Of a stretch of DNA of 64,000 nucleotides, positions 25,118-31,947 are shown piece by piece. The stretch's first letter is position 1, and every line of letters starts with the position of its first letter. The notes beneath the pieces are model-generated. The model did not search any database. It saw only the letters and a program-made list of their open reading frames with translations, and was not told the DNA's origin. The translations under genes were made by a program, and so were the position numbers. This DNA comes from Clostridium sp. K4410.MGS-306 (GTDB lineage: Bacteria > Cyanobacteriota > Vampirovibrionia > Gastranaerophilales > Gastranaerophilaceae). The DNA is taken from contig LARD01000006.1 in NCBI GenBank assembly GCA_000980375.1, positions 22,318 to 86,317 of the forward strand, written 5' to 3'.

Positions 25118-25200
25118 AAAATGTTATCGATATGTATCGTATAGATATATAATGATAAAACAACTCCAGGTCACTAAAATGTTATCAATATATATCGATT
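25118..25200. repeat. Pair of imperfect direct repeats upstream of the response regulator gene
   Basis: AAAATGTTATCGATATGTAT at 25118-25137 (continuing CG) recurs as AAAATGTTATCAATATATAT at 25176-25195 (continuing CG), two mismatches over 22 bases, start-to-start spacing 58. The first copy contains the inverted repeat CGATA-TG-TATCG. They lie 130 to 210 bases upstream of the NarL-type gene and just upstream of the divergent mnmD gene, a natural place for operators. Confidence 0.5.
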
Positions 25201-25329
25201 CGTACTAATTATTTGTTAAATTTATAAATTAAAAAAATATATTATACATTTATAATTTTTGGTGATGTAGTTTCAATCAGCTTAAATTATATTTTAATTA
25301 GAAAATTTCGAGTGAGAGAGGAATCTGTT

Positions 25330-25992
25330 ATGAAATCTATATCGGTTCTAATGGTTGAAGACCATAAACTGCTAAGAGTCGGATTGCGTTCACTGTTTAA
25401 TGAATCTGACGACATAAAGGTTATAGCCGAGGCCGAAACCGGTAAAGAGGCTGTAGATAAGGCAAAAGTAATGAGTCCTGATGTAATACTGATGGATATA
25501 GGGCTGCCGGATATCTCCGGTATAGAGGCAACAAAGCGTATTTTGGCCAATAATTTAGAGCAAAAGGTTATGATGCTTACATCACATATTGATGAAAAAG
25601 AGGTCATGGATTCGCTCAGCGCCGGCGCTTACGCCTATGCTCTAAAGGATATAAACACAGAATTTCTTATAATGGTAATAAAATCAGTTAGTCAGGGTGC
25701 AATATGGCTGGATCCACAAATAGTGCCGTTAATAAGGGATAAATCATCCTGTTTTATCCCTCAAAAACAAAACTCCCGTGCTGCATTCAGGGCACAACAT
25801 GGCAATTTGACCGAAAGAGAATATGAAGTTTTAAAACTTGTTGTTGATGGGCAGTCAAATGCCGAAATAGCAAGCACTTTAACAATTAGTGAGCATACAG
25901 CAAAGGCTCATGTTTGCAATATTATACAAAAACTTGTTGTTGACGATAGAACACAAGCTGCAGTAAAGGCGATAAAAGAAGGATTGGTTTAA
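25330..25992 (+). CDS. NarL/FixJ-family response regulator
   Basis: A 220-residue two-component regulator. The receiver domain (about 1-120) has the acidic pair VEDHK, the phospho-acceptor Asp in VILMDIGLPD, Thr in MMLTSH, and Lys in YALKDI, all expected residues. The C-terminal LuxR-type helix-turn-helix (about 155-220) reads LTEREYEVLKLVVDGQSNAE and SEHTAKAHVCNIIQKL. It therefore should bind DNA upon phosphorylation. No histidine kinase is in the window, so it is an orphan here. The ATG at 25330 follows AGAGGAA by 7 bases. Direct repeats upstream may be its own binding sites (inference). Its stop overlaps the etfA stop by 4 bases. Confidence 0.95.
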   Translation: MKSISVLMVEDHKLLRVGLRSLFNESDDIKVIAEAETGKEAVDKAKVMSPDVILMDIGLPDISGIEATKRILANNLEQKVMMLTSHIDEKEVMDSLSAGAYAYALKDINTEFLIMVIKSVSQGAIWLDPQIVPLIRDKSSCFIPQKQNSRAAFRAQHGNLTEREYEVLKLVVDGQSNAEIASTLTISEHTAKAHVCNIIQKLVVDDRTQAAVKAIKEGLV

Positions 25993-26972
25993 TTACTTCT
26001 GTTTTCTATATCTGATATGAGAGTATTTAAAACTCCTGCAGCGTCCCCAACAAGAGCAGAATCCGCCGATTTCATAATCGGCGCGTTTTTGTCTGTATTA
26101 ATTGCTATAACTTTATCAGCATTGCTAATCCCTACAAGGTGCTGCATTGCACCGGATATACCAAAGGCAATATATAATTTTGGAGAAACAGAGCTTCCTG
26201 TTTGACCCACCTGAATTGACTGAGGGGCCCAACCCTGCTCTACTGCAGCTCTTGATGCTGCCGGTTTTGCTCCAAGCAGTGAAGAAAATTTATAAATCAA
26301 ATCAAAGTTTTCTTTGTTTTTTAGCCCAAGTCCCCCTGCAACAATAATTTCTGCACAGGTCCAATCTTCCTGAGGCGGTTTATCTTCTGAATAAAGAATT
26401 TCTATAAGGCTGCAGATTCCAGATAACTCCGGGTTAATGCTTATTATTTCCGTCTCATAATTTGTGTTTATATCTTTTAATTTGAATGCACCTTGTCTAA
26501 CAGTGGCAAAGTTTGGCACTGTTTTTGAAATAATTGTTGCCATCATTTTGCCGCCATAGGTTGGCCTTGTTGCTAGTAGCTTACCGTTTTCATCAAGCTT
26601 TAGGTCTGTGCAATCAGCAGTCAAACCTGCATTTAGCTTTGATGCAATTCTCGGAGCCAAATCCCTGCCGTCACATGTAGCACCCATCAAAAGGATATCG
26701 GGGTTGTTTTCCTGTATAAATTTTGCTGCTATGTCTGCAAAAATACAGGTATTATGTCTGTCAAAAAGATTATCCTCAAGAACATAAAGTCTTTTTAATC
26801 CCAATGTTTTAAGCTCTTCTTGAGCAAGTTGCACGGATTTATTGTCTGCTATAACAAGTCCGTTTACCTCTGTATTTTCAAAATTATTAATTGCATGCGA
26901 GATTATTTCTTTTGAAACTTTTTGCACATGCCCGTTATTCAATTCAATAAAAACAAGTGTCTGATTAGTCAT
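25989..26972 (-). CDS. etfA: Electron transfer flavoprotein, alpha subunit
   Basis: A 327-residue EtfA. The N-terminal half has the GRDLAPRIASKLNAGLTADC signature. The C-terminal FAD-binding domain carries AASRAAVEQGWAPQSIQVGQ, then GSSVSPKLYIAFGISGAMQH and VGISNADKVIAINTDKNAPI, the conserved FAD-contact stretch of EtfA. I chose the ATG at 26972 (MTNQTLVF), which overlaps the end of etfB by 8 bases and has AAGG upstream; a start nine codons earlier is possible. It forms a heterodimer with EtfB, shuttling electrons between a flavin dehydrogenase and NAD or ferredoxin systems. It is last in the nadB-nadC-etfB-etfA operon. Confidence 0.96.
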   Translation of the reverse strand: MTNQTLVFIELNNGHVQKVSKEIISHAINNFENTEVNGLVIADNKSVQLAQEELKTLGLKRLYVLEDNLFDRHNTCIFADIAAKFIQENNPDILLMGATCDGRDLAPRIASKLNAGLTADCTDLKLDENGKLLATRPTYGGKMMATIISKTVPNFATVRQGAFKLKDINTNYETEIISINPELSGICSLIEILYSEDKPPQEDWTCAEIIVAGGLGLKNKENFDLIYKFSSLLGAKPAASRAAVEQGWAPQSIQVGQTGSSVSPKLYIAFGISGAMQHLVGISNADKVIAINTDKNAPIMKSADSALVGDAAGVLNTLISDIENRSN

Positions 26973-27765
26973 TATCTGCCTTACATTTGTTAATTTCATT
27001 TATAATAAACTCTGCATAGTTTTGTACGGATTCATTTTCTATTAGCTGTGTGTTGCGTTCTATAAAAGGCCTGTAAGCATTTTTAACCTGAGTTGGCGAG
27101 CCTTTTAGGCCAATGCATTGAATATCAGCATTAATATCGTCAGAGCACAATACGTTTATTTCCGTATTTTGAGACTTGATGTAACCGTTTATATCAGGAA
27201 GTATATCTAAATCTTTTATATTTGCCGCAACAAGGCATGGAAACGGAGCCTTAATCTCTTGTTTGTATGAGCATGTGTCTTTTATCCACACTGCATAATC
27301 GGGGTGAAACTCTTTAAGAGCAATAACATTTGTTATCTGCTGCAAAGATAGTTTTTCTGCCATAGAAGTTGGCGTCTGCGCCGTATCACCGTCCACTGCT
27401 TGTTGACCGCATATTATTAAATCAACATCCGGCATGCATGTTTTTATAAATTGAGACAAGGTATACGCTGTTGCCAGAGTATCAGCTCCGGAAAACTTTT
27501 TGTCCGACAACAGAATTCCTCTATCACAACCCATTGCTATAGATTGTTTTAATGCTGCCTCTGCTTGTGGCGGCCCCATTGTAACAGCAGTTATTTCTGT
27601 TTCCTTATTTAAAAATTTAACGTTTTTTGCAAGCTGTATAGCCCCCAAATCAAAGGGGTTTATGACAGAATCAAGGCCCTCTCTTTGTATGGTGTTGTGT
27701 TCTGTCCACCTGATATCAGTTGTATCTGGAACCTGTTTTATAAATACTGCAATTTTAAAAACCAT
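26965..27765 (-). CDS. etfB: Electron transfer flavoprotein, beta subunit
   Basis: A 266-residue EtfB. It starts VFKIAVFIKQVPDTTDIRWT, the usual EtfB opening, and has the nucleotide-binding loop CGQQAVDGDTAQTPTSMAEK (about residues 125-145). The DGDTAQ form of this loop is characteristic of NADH-binding, electron-bifurcating or confurcating Etfs of anaerobes, whereas the AMP-binding mitochondrial-type loop reads differently; this assignment is inference from the motif. The ATG overlaps the nadC stop by one base, so it is translationally coupled to NAD biosynthesis genes, which is an unusual setting. Confidence 0.96.
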   Translation of the reverse strand: MVFKIAVFIKQVPDTTDIRWTEHNTIQREGLDSVINPFDLGAIQLAKNVKFLNKETEITAVTMGPPQAEAALKQSIAMGCDRGILLSDKKFSGADTLATAYTLSQFIKTCMPDVDLIICGQQAVDGDTAQTPTSMAEKLSLQQITNVIALKEFHPDYAVWIKDTCSYKQEIKAPFPCLVAANIKDLDILPDINGYIKSQNTEINVLCSDDINADIQCIGLKGSPTQVKNAYRPFIERNTQLIENESVQNYAEFIINEINKCKADND

Positions 27766-28610
27766 TAAGAAATATCCAATCCTAAATCTAACACAGGAGC
27801 CTGTGCTACTATAGCGCTTGTTGATATTACATCTACTCCTGTAGAGGCTATCTCATTTATGGTATTTATTTTAACATTTCCGCTGGCTTCCACAATAGCT
27901 CTTTTATTGATAAAATCTACACATTTTTTCATGTCGGCTATTGTCATGTTGTCTAACATTATTATGTCACAACCTGCACTGACAGCTTCTTGTACTTGAG
28001 CAAATGTATCACATTCCACTTCAATTTTATGAGCATGAGAAAGCTCTTTTTTAATCATATTGACGGCATTAGTGATAGACCCGGCATGCTTTATGTGATT
28101 ATCTTTAATCATCACACAATCACAAAGGTTAAATCTGTGAAGTCTTGCACCGCCTGTCATAACAGCATATTTCTCGAACATTCTAAAGCCGGGTGTATTC
28201 TTGCGTGTATCTGTAACAGATGCTTTGTAAGGCTTAATTGCTTCTTGGTATTTTCGGGTTTCAGTAGCAATACCGGACATTCTTTGTACATAGTTTAATG
28301 CAGTTCTTTCGCCTGTAAGAACTGCCCTTGCCGGACCTGTAATTTTAGCAATAGTACTACCTTTTGGTGCAAAGTCACCATCTTTGTATAACATTTCTAT
28401 TTGTACTTTGTCAGAAAGCAGCTCAAAAACCTTTTTAAAGATATTCAACCCGCAAATAACAGCGTCAACCCTTGTATTAAGGCATGCTGTTATTGTATCT
28501 TCCTCTTTGTACAAAAAATCTGTTGTAATATCGCCAAAACCAATATCCTCTTTAAGTGCATTTTTTATATGTTCTTCAACAATAAAATCATGCAGTAATT
28601 TTTGATTCAT
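27765..28610 (-). CDS. nadC: Nicotinate-nucleotide pyrophosphorylase (quinolinate phosphoribosyltransferase)
   Basis: A 281-residue enzyme making nicotinate mononucleotide from quinolinate and PRPP in de novo NAD synthesis. Family motifs are EDIGFGDITTD (about 20-30), GERTALNYVQRMSGIAT, the substrate-binding stretch TRKNTPGFRMFEKYAVMTGG and RLHRFNLCDCVMIKDNH, and the closing VDVISTSAIVAQAPVLDLGL. The ATG at 28610 follows GAGGAC by 7 bases and lies inside the end of nadB (23-base overlap); longer upstream starts are not supported. nadB precedes it and etfB follows with a one-base overlap. nadA is not in the window. Confidence 0.96.
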   Translation of the reverse strand: MNQKLLHDFIVEEHIKNALKEDIGFGDITTDFLYKEEDTITACLNTRVDAVICGLNIFKKVFELLSDKVQIEMLYKDGDFAPKGSTIAKITGPARAVLTGERTALNYVQRMSGIATETRKYQEAIKPYKASVTDTRKNTPGFRMFEKYAVMTGGARLHRFNLCDCVMIKDNHIKHAGSITNAVNMIKKELSHAHKIEVECDTFAQVQEAVSAGCDIIMLDNMTIADMKKCVDFINKRAIVEASGNVKINTINEIASTGVDVISTSAIVAQAPVLDLGLDIS

Positions 28611-30216
28611 CAGATTTGTCCTCAGTGTGCATATCATGTTTAATATCTTTTGTTTCAGAATCAGCTCTGTAGTGTGCACCTATTGATTCTTTACGTTTTA
28701 ATGCAGAATTAATGATGCATTTTGCTACATACAACATATTTCTTAGTTCGTACTCTTCTATAGAATTACATTTGTCTTTAAAAATTTCTTGCTGTTCAAT
28801 TTTATTCAATTCGGACAAAGCATCCAGTAAAGAGGCTTCTGTTCTTACAATACCTACTTTATTCCACATTAAATCTCTTAATTCTGAGCTCAATTTTTTG
28901 CAATCAAAATCCGTGTCATCCATATCATTTTCAGGTGAATATTTTTTTATAGTGGTCAAAACAGATTCATCGATAATGTTAGATGGCGTCAATGTTTGCT
29001 TGTTTATTGTATTAACAAGCTCAAATGCGCAGACAACGCACTCAAGCAGTGAATTGCTGGCCAGTCTGTTTGCACCGTGCAATGATGTGCAGGCCACTTC
29101 ACCTATAGCGTACAGATTGTTTACAGAAGTTTTTCCATTAATTTCTGTTTTTATACCACCCATGCAATAGTGTGCAGCAGGAGAAACGGGAATAAAATCT
29201 TTTGTAACATCTATATTATTGTCCATGCAGCTTTTATAGATATTAGGAAATCTTGTTTTAAATTTATCAATATCAATAAAAGTTGCGTCCAAAAATACCT
29301 TATTGCCTTTTGAAAGTTGCGAGTATATTTCTCTTGCAACAACATCTCTGGGTGCAAGATCTTTTTGAGGGTGATTTTCCATAAAATATTCGCCCTTTTG
29401 GTTAACAAGTTTGGCTCCTTCTCCTCGAACAGACTCTGATATAAGGAATCTTGAATCATTGTTATCTAAGGATAAAGCAGTTGGATGGAATTGAATAAAC
29501 TCCATGTCTTTAATTTTTGCATTTGCTCTAATGCCAAGAGCCAAGCCGTCACCGGTCGTTACTGATGGATTTGTTGTATATTTGTATACCTGTCCTGTAC
29601 CACCTGTAGCCAGAATGGTTATTGGTGCATACACGGTTTCATATTCTTTGGTCAAATCGTTAAATGAGATGACACCACGGCAATTATTTTTTGAATCAAC
29701 AAGCAAATCAATAGCAAGTGTTTGCTCGTAAATTGTGATATTTGATGCTATAGCAGGATCATTTTTTACTTTGTTTACAAGAGCTTTTTCAATACCATAA
29801 CCTGTTGCATCTCCACCAACATGAAGAATTCGTCTTACGCTGTGTGCACCTTCCAAAGTGAAATTAAGCTGTTTTTTGTCATTTCTGTCAAACTCAACAC
29901 CATATTTCATTAAATCTTTTATTGCTCGATTACTGTTTTCAGAGATAAATTTCACAACGTTGAAATCACAAAGGCCACAGCCGGCTTTGATTGTATCTGC
30001 AATGTGAAGACTAATGGAATCAGCTTTATTTTCCGGCAAAACACCAACTATGCCGCCTTGAGCATATCTTGAGTTGCATTCTGCAAGCTGAGATTTTGTT
30101 AACAAAAGAATTCCGTCGGGAAGATGCTTTGTCTCCGACAATTTGATAGCAGCATAAAGACCGGCTATACCGCTACCTACAATAATTACAGAATAAGTTG
30201 AATGTTTCATCGGCAT
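28588..30216 (-). CDS. nadB: L-aspartate oxidase
   Basis: A 542-residue flavoenzyme oxidising aspartate to iminoaspartate, the first step of de novo NAD synthesis. FAD motifs are VIIVGSGIAGLYAAIKLSE at the N-terminus, QGGIVGVLPENKADS (about 55-70), and ATGGTGQVYKYTTNP. The active-site region has EFIQFHPTALS, SESVRGEGAKLVN and TSLHGANRLASNSLLECVV. The C-terminal helical domain extends to about residue 520 and ends with a charged tail. An AGAGG site lies just before the ATG. In anaerobes NadB must pass electrons to something other than oxygen, such as fumarate; here the operon continues into nadC and etfBA, making EtfAB a candidate acceptor (inference). Confidence 0.96.
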   Translation of the reverse strand: MPMKHSTYSVIIVGSGIAGLYAAIKLSETKHLPDGILLLTKSQLAECNSRYAQGGIVGVLPENKADSISLHIADTIKAGCGLCDFNVVKFISENSNRAIKDLMKYGVEFDRNDKKQLNFTLEGAHSVRRILHVGGDATGYGIEKALVNKVKNDPAIASNITIYEQTLAIDLLVDSKNNCRGVISFNDLTKEYETVYAPITILATGGTGQVYKYTTNPSVTTGDGLALGIRANAKIKDMEFIQFHPTALSLDNNDSRFLISESVRGEGAKLVNQKGEYFMENHPQKDLAPRDVVAREIYSQLSKGNKVFLDATFIDIDKFKTRFPNIYKSCMDNNIDVTKDFIPVSPAAHYCMGGIKTEINGKTSVNNLYAIGEVACTSLHGANRLASNSLLECVVCAFELVNTINKQTLTPSNIIDESVLTTIKKYSPENDMDDTDFDCKKLSSELRDLMWNKVGIVRTEASLLDALSELNKIEQQEIFKDKCNSIEEYELRNMLYVAKCIINSALKRKESIGAHYRADSETKDIKHDMHTEDKSDESKITA

Positions 30217-30327
30217 GTTACCTCTTGCTATAATTTTAATACAAATAGTTTTTTTTTACTACTATCTATGTAGCGAAGAAAAATGTTAACTTTTGTTAAT
30301 AAACACGCCAAATACTAACAAATTTTT

Positions 30328-30355
30328 TTGTGTTCGTTTATTAAGCAAATATAAT
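30328..30355 (+). promoter_or_regulatory. Candidate promoter for the 83-residue PEYNAIKI protein
   Basis: A perfect TATAAT at 30350-30355 is preceded, after 16 bases, by TTGTGT at 30328-30333. Transcription would begin near 30362, giving a leader of about 26 bases that holds only the GGAGG ribosome binding site. The -35 match is weak. Confidence 0.4.
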
Positions 30356-30387
30356 CAGAAAAGCCTACATCTATCAACGGAGGAAAA

Positions 30388-30639
30388 ATGATAAACCAAG
30401 CAACTAACTATTTGCCCGTACAGCAAGCAGCAGTACAACAGCAAATGCAGCAGGGAACTGCACCTGTAGTGCAGCAATTGCAAACTGTTCCACCCAAAGC
30501 TCCTGAATACAATGCTATTAAAATAGATATAGTAAAACCTCAAGTACAAACAGCACAGGATCCTGTATACAGCATGCCTTTTAACCCTATTTATACATAT
30601 CCTCCTTCTGAGTTACCTGAATCACAGGCTAAAAATTAA
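30388..30639 (+). CDS. Small Gln/Pro-rich protein with PEYNAIKI motif
   Basis: An 83-residue protein of unknown function, rich in Gln, Pro, Val and Ala, probably disordered. Residues about 38-53 read APEYNAIKIDIVKPQV and are nearly repeated (APEYNAIKINIVEPKV) near the N-terminus of the 356-residue protein encoded 172 bases downstream. The DNA is identical over 27 bases at this motif (30498-30524 and 30870-30896), indicating duplication or strong constraint. A following Tyr-Pro-rich stretch (NPIYTYPPSE) also has a counterpart there. A GGAGGAAAA site precedes the ATG, and the gene has its own promoter and terminator. Confidence 0.7.
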   Translation: MINQATNYLPVQQAAVQQQMQQGTAPVVQQLQTVPPKAPEYNAIKIDIVKPQVQTAQDPVYSMPFNPIYTYPPSELPESQAKN

Positions 30640-30649
30640 ATAATTGATT

Positions 30650-30684
30650 AAGCAACTTGTTATACAATGATAAGTTGCTTTTTT
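30650..30684 (+). terminator. Intrinsic terminator after the 83-residue gene
   Basis: AAGCAACTT (30650-30658) pairs with AAGTTGCTT (30672-30680), 9 base pairs with a 13-base loop, followed by TTTT and then AAC. It lies 10 bases past the stop codon. Confidence 0.8.
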
Positions 30685-30710
30685 AACATAATGAGAATTA
30701 GCTCGTTAAA

Positions 30711-30729
30711 TCAAATGTTACAAATTATT
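30711..30729. repeat. Second copy of the 19-base element
   Basis: Identical to 14931-14949 over TCAAATGTTACAAATTATT. Here it is followed within 25 bases by AAAATAGCAATTTT (30743-30756), a second short element also seen at 42724-42739 and, inverted, at 33536-33553. Both lie in the 5' region of the 356-residue gene. Confidence 0.45.
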
Positions 30730-30810
30730 AAATAATTTCAACAAAATAGCAATTTTGAATCTTCACATCTATTAATTAAGTATCAAGAAAACATTAATAA
30801 GGGGAAAAAC

Positions 30811-31881
30811 ATGATACAAGCACCTTTACCAGTAAATTATGCAGCACCGGCAGCTCCTATACAGCAGCCAGCTCCTGAATACAATGCTATTAAAATTAAC
30901 ATTGTAGAACCTAAAGTTAATGCACCGGGCTCACAACAACCGGCACAATCGGTTTACGGATATCCTCAAGCACCTATCTACAATTATCCGCAAGCAACTC
31001 AAGCACCGGTTTATTACCCTCCAGTGCAAACAGCACCAGTTCAACAACAAGGCCAGGTTATAATGACACCTGCTCCTGCACAAACAGTTCCTGTATCAGT
31101 TCCAGCTCCTCAAGTTATAAATCAACAAACAATAAATCAAGTACCTCCTTCAGTGATTGAACCCGAAGCTCCAAAAGCAGAAGAAGTAAAAGCTCCAGAA
31201 GCACCTGTAGAAGCTCCTAAAACAGAACCTCAAGCAGCAACAATTAATGTTCCAGCCTTCACTCAAAGAATCAAAGCTGATGACCTTGCTGATGCAGGAA
31301 AAGCTATCGAAGAAGTTGCAGATATAGCTCAAACTCAACCTGAAGCAGCTTCTCAATTATTAGATACTGATTTAATGGAAGCATTGCTCGGTGTTATTGG
31401 TAAAGACAGCAGCACACTGGAAGGACCTTCTGACAGACAAAAAGAATTAAGACAGCAGGTATTGGAAGGTAAACAACTTTCTGAAGCTGATATGGCTGAA
31501 GCAAACAAAATCACTCCGTTAGAAATGGCTGAAAGAAATAAACAATACGCATTATTCACAACAGCTATTTTGCAAAACTCATTAATTGATGAATTCAAAA
31601 AGACTAACAATATAACTCCTGACATCAAGGATCTTCCGGGTATGGAACAGATTGTTACAACTATCAAAGACAACCCGAACCCGATGTTGAGAGCAAGCGG
31701 CTTGGCAGCATTAGCTTACAACGCAAGACCTGAATACAAATCTGTTATGAAAGAAATCTTTGAACTTTCAAAACAAGACGCAGATGAAAATGTTCAAAAA
31801 GTAGCAGAAGAAGGACTCGCAAAATTAGCTACTGTAATGGATGCACCTGCAGCAACAGAAGCTCCTTCACAAGCAGCATAA
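30811..31881 (+). CDS. PEYNAIKI-motif protein with HEAT-like C-terminal region
   Basis: A 356-residue protein of unknown function in two parts. Residues 1-140 are Pro/Gln/Ala/Tyr-rich and disordered, with APEYNAIKINIVEPKV at about 21-36 and repeats of PxYxYP (YGYPQAPIYNYPQA). Residues about 145-345 are helical, and the final 60 (MLRASGLAALAYNARPEYKS, then QDADENVQKVAEEGLAKLAT) read like paired HEAT-type helices. No signal peptide or membrane segment. A scaffold or adaptor with a flexible N-terminal arm is a reasonable picture, unproven. GGGG lies 6 bases upstream of the ATG. A bidirectional terminator follows. Confidence 0.75.
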   Translation: MIQAPLPVNYAAPAAPIQQPAPEYNAIKINIVEPKVNAPGSQQPAQSVYGYPQAPIYNYPQATQAPVYYPPVQTAPVQQQGQVIMTPAPAQTVPVSVPAPQVINQQTINQVPPSVIEPEAPKAEEVKAPEAPVEAPKTEPQAATINVPAFTQRIKADDLADAGKAIEEVADIAQTQPEAASQLLDTDLMEALLGVIGKDSSTLEGPSDRQKELRQQVLEGKQLSEADMAEANKITPLEMAERNKQYALFTTAILQNSLIDEFKKTNNITPDIKDLPGMEQIVTTIKDNPNPMLRASGLAALAYNARPEYKSVMKEIFELSKQDADENVQKVAEEGLAKLATVMDAPAATEAPSQAA

Positions 31882-31898
31882 CTAAATAGTTAAAAATA

Positions 31899-31931
31899 AA
31901 AAAGCAGACTCAATTTTAGAGTCTGCTTTTT
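31899..31931. terminator. Bidirectional terminator between 30811 gene and EF-hand gene
   Basis: AAAAAGCAGACTC (31899-31911) and GAGTCTGCTTTTT (31919-31931) form a perfect 13-base stem with a 7-base loop, with U-tracts on both strands. It serves the plus-strand gene ending at 31881 and the minus-strand gene ending at 31948. Confidence 0.87.
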
Positions 31932-31947
31932 GTTATAAATAAATACT

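Noticed and set aside
30280..30345. Possible regulatory hairpin between nadB and the 83-residue gene
   Set aside because: The short AT-rich complementary stretches are no better than expected for this base composition.
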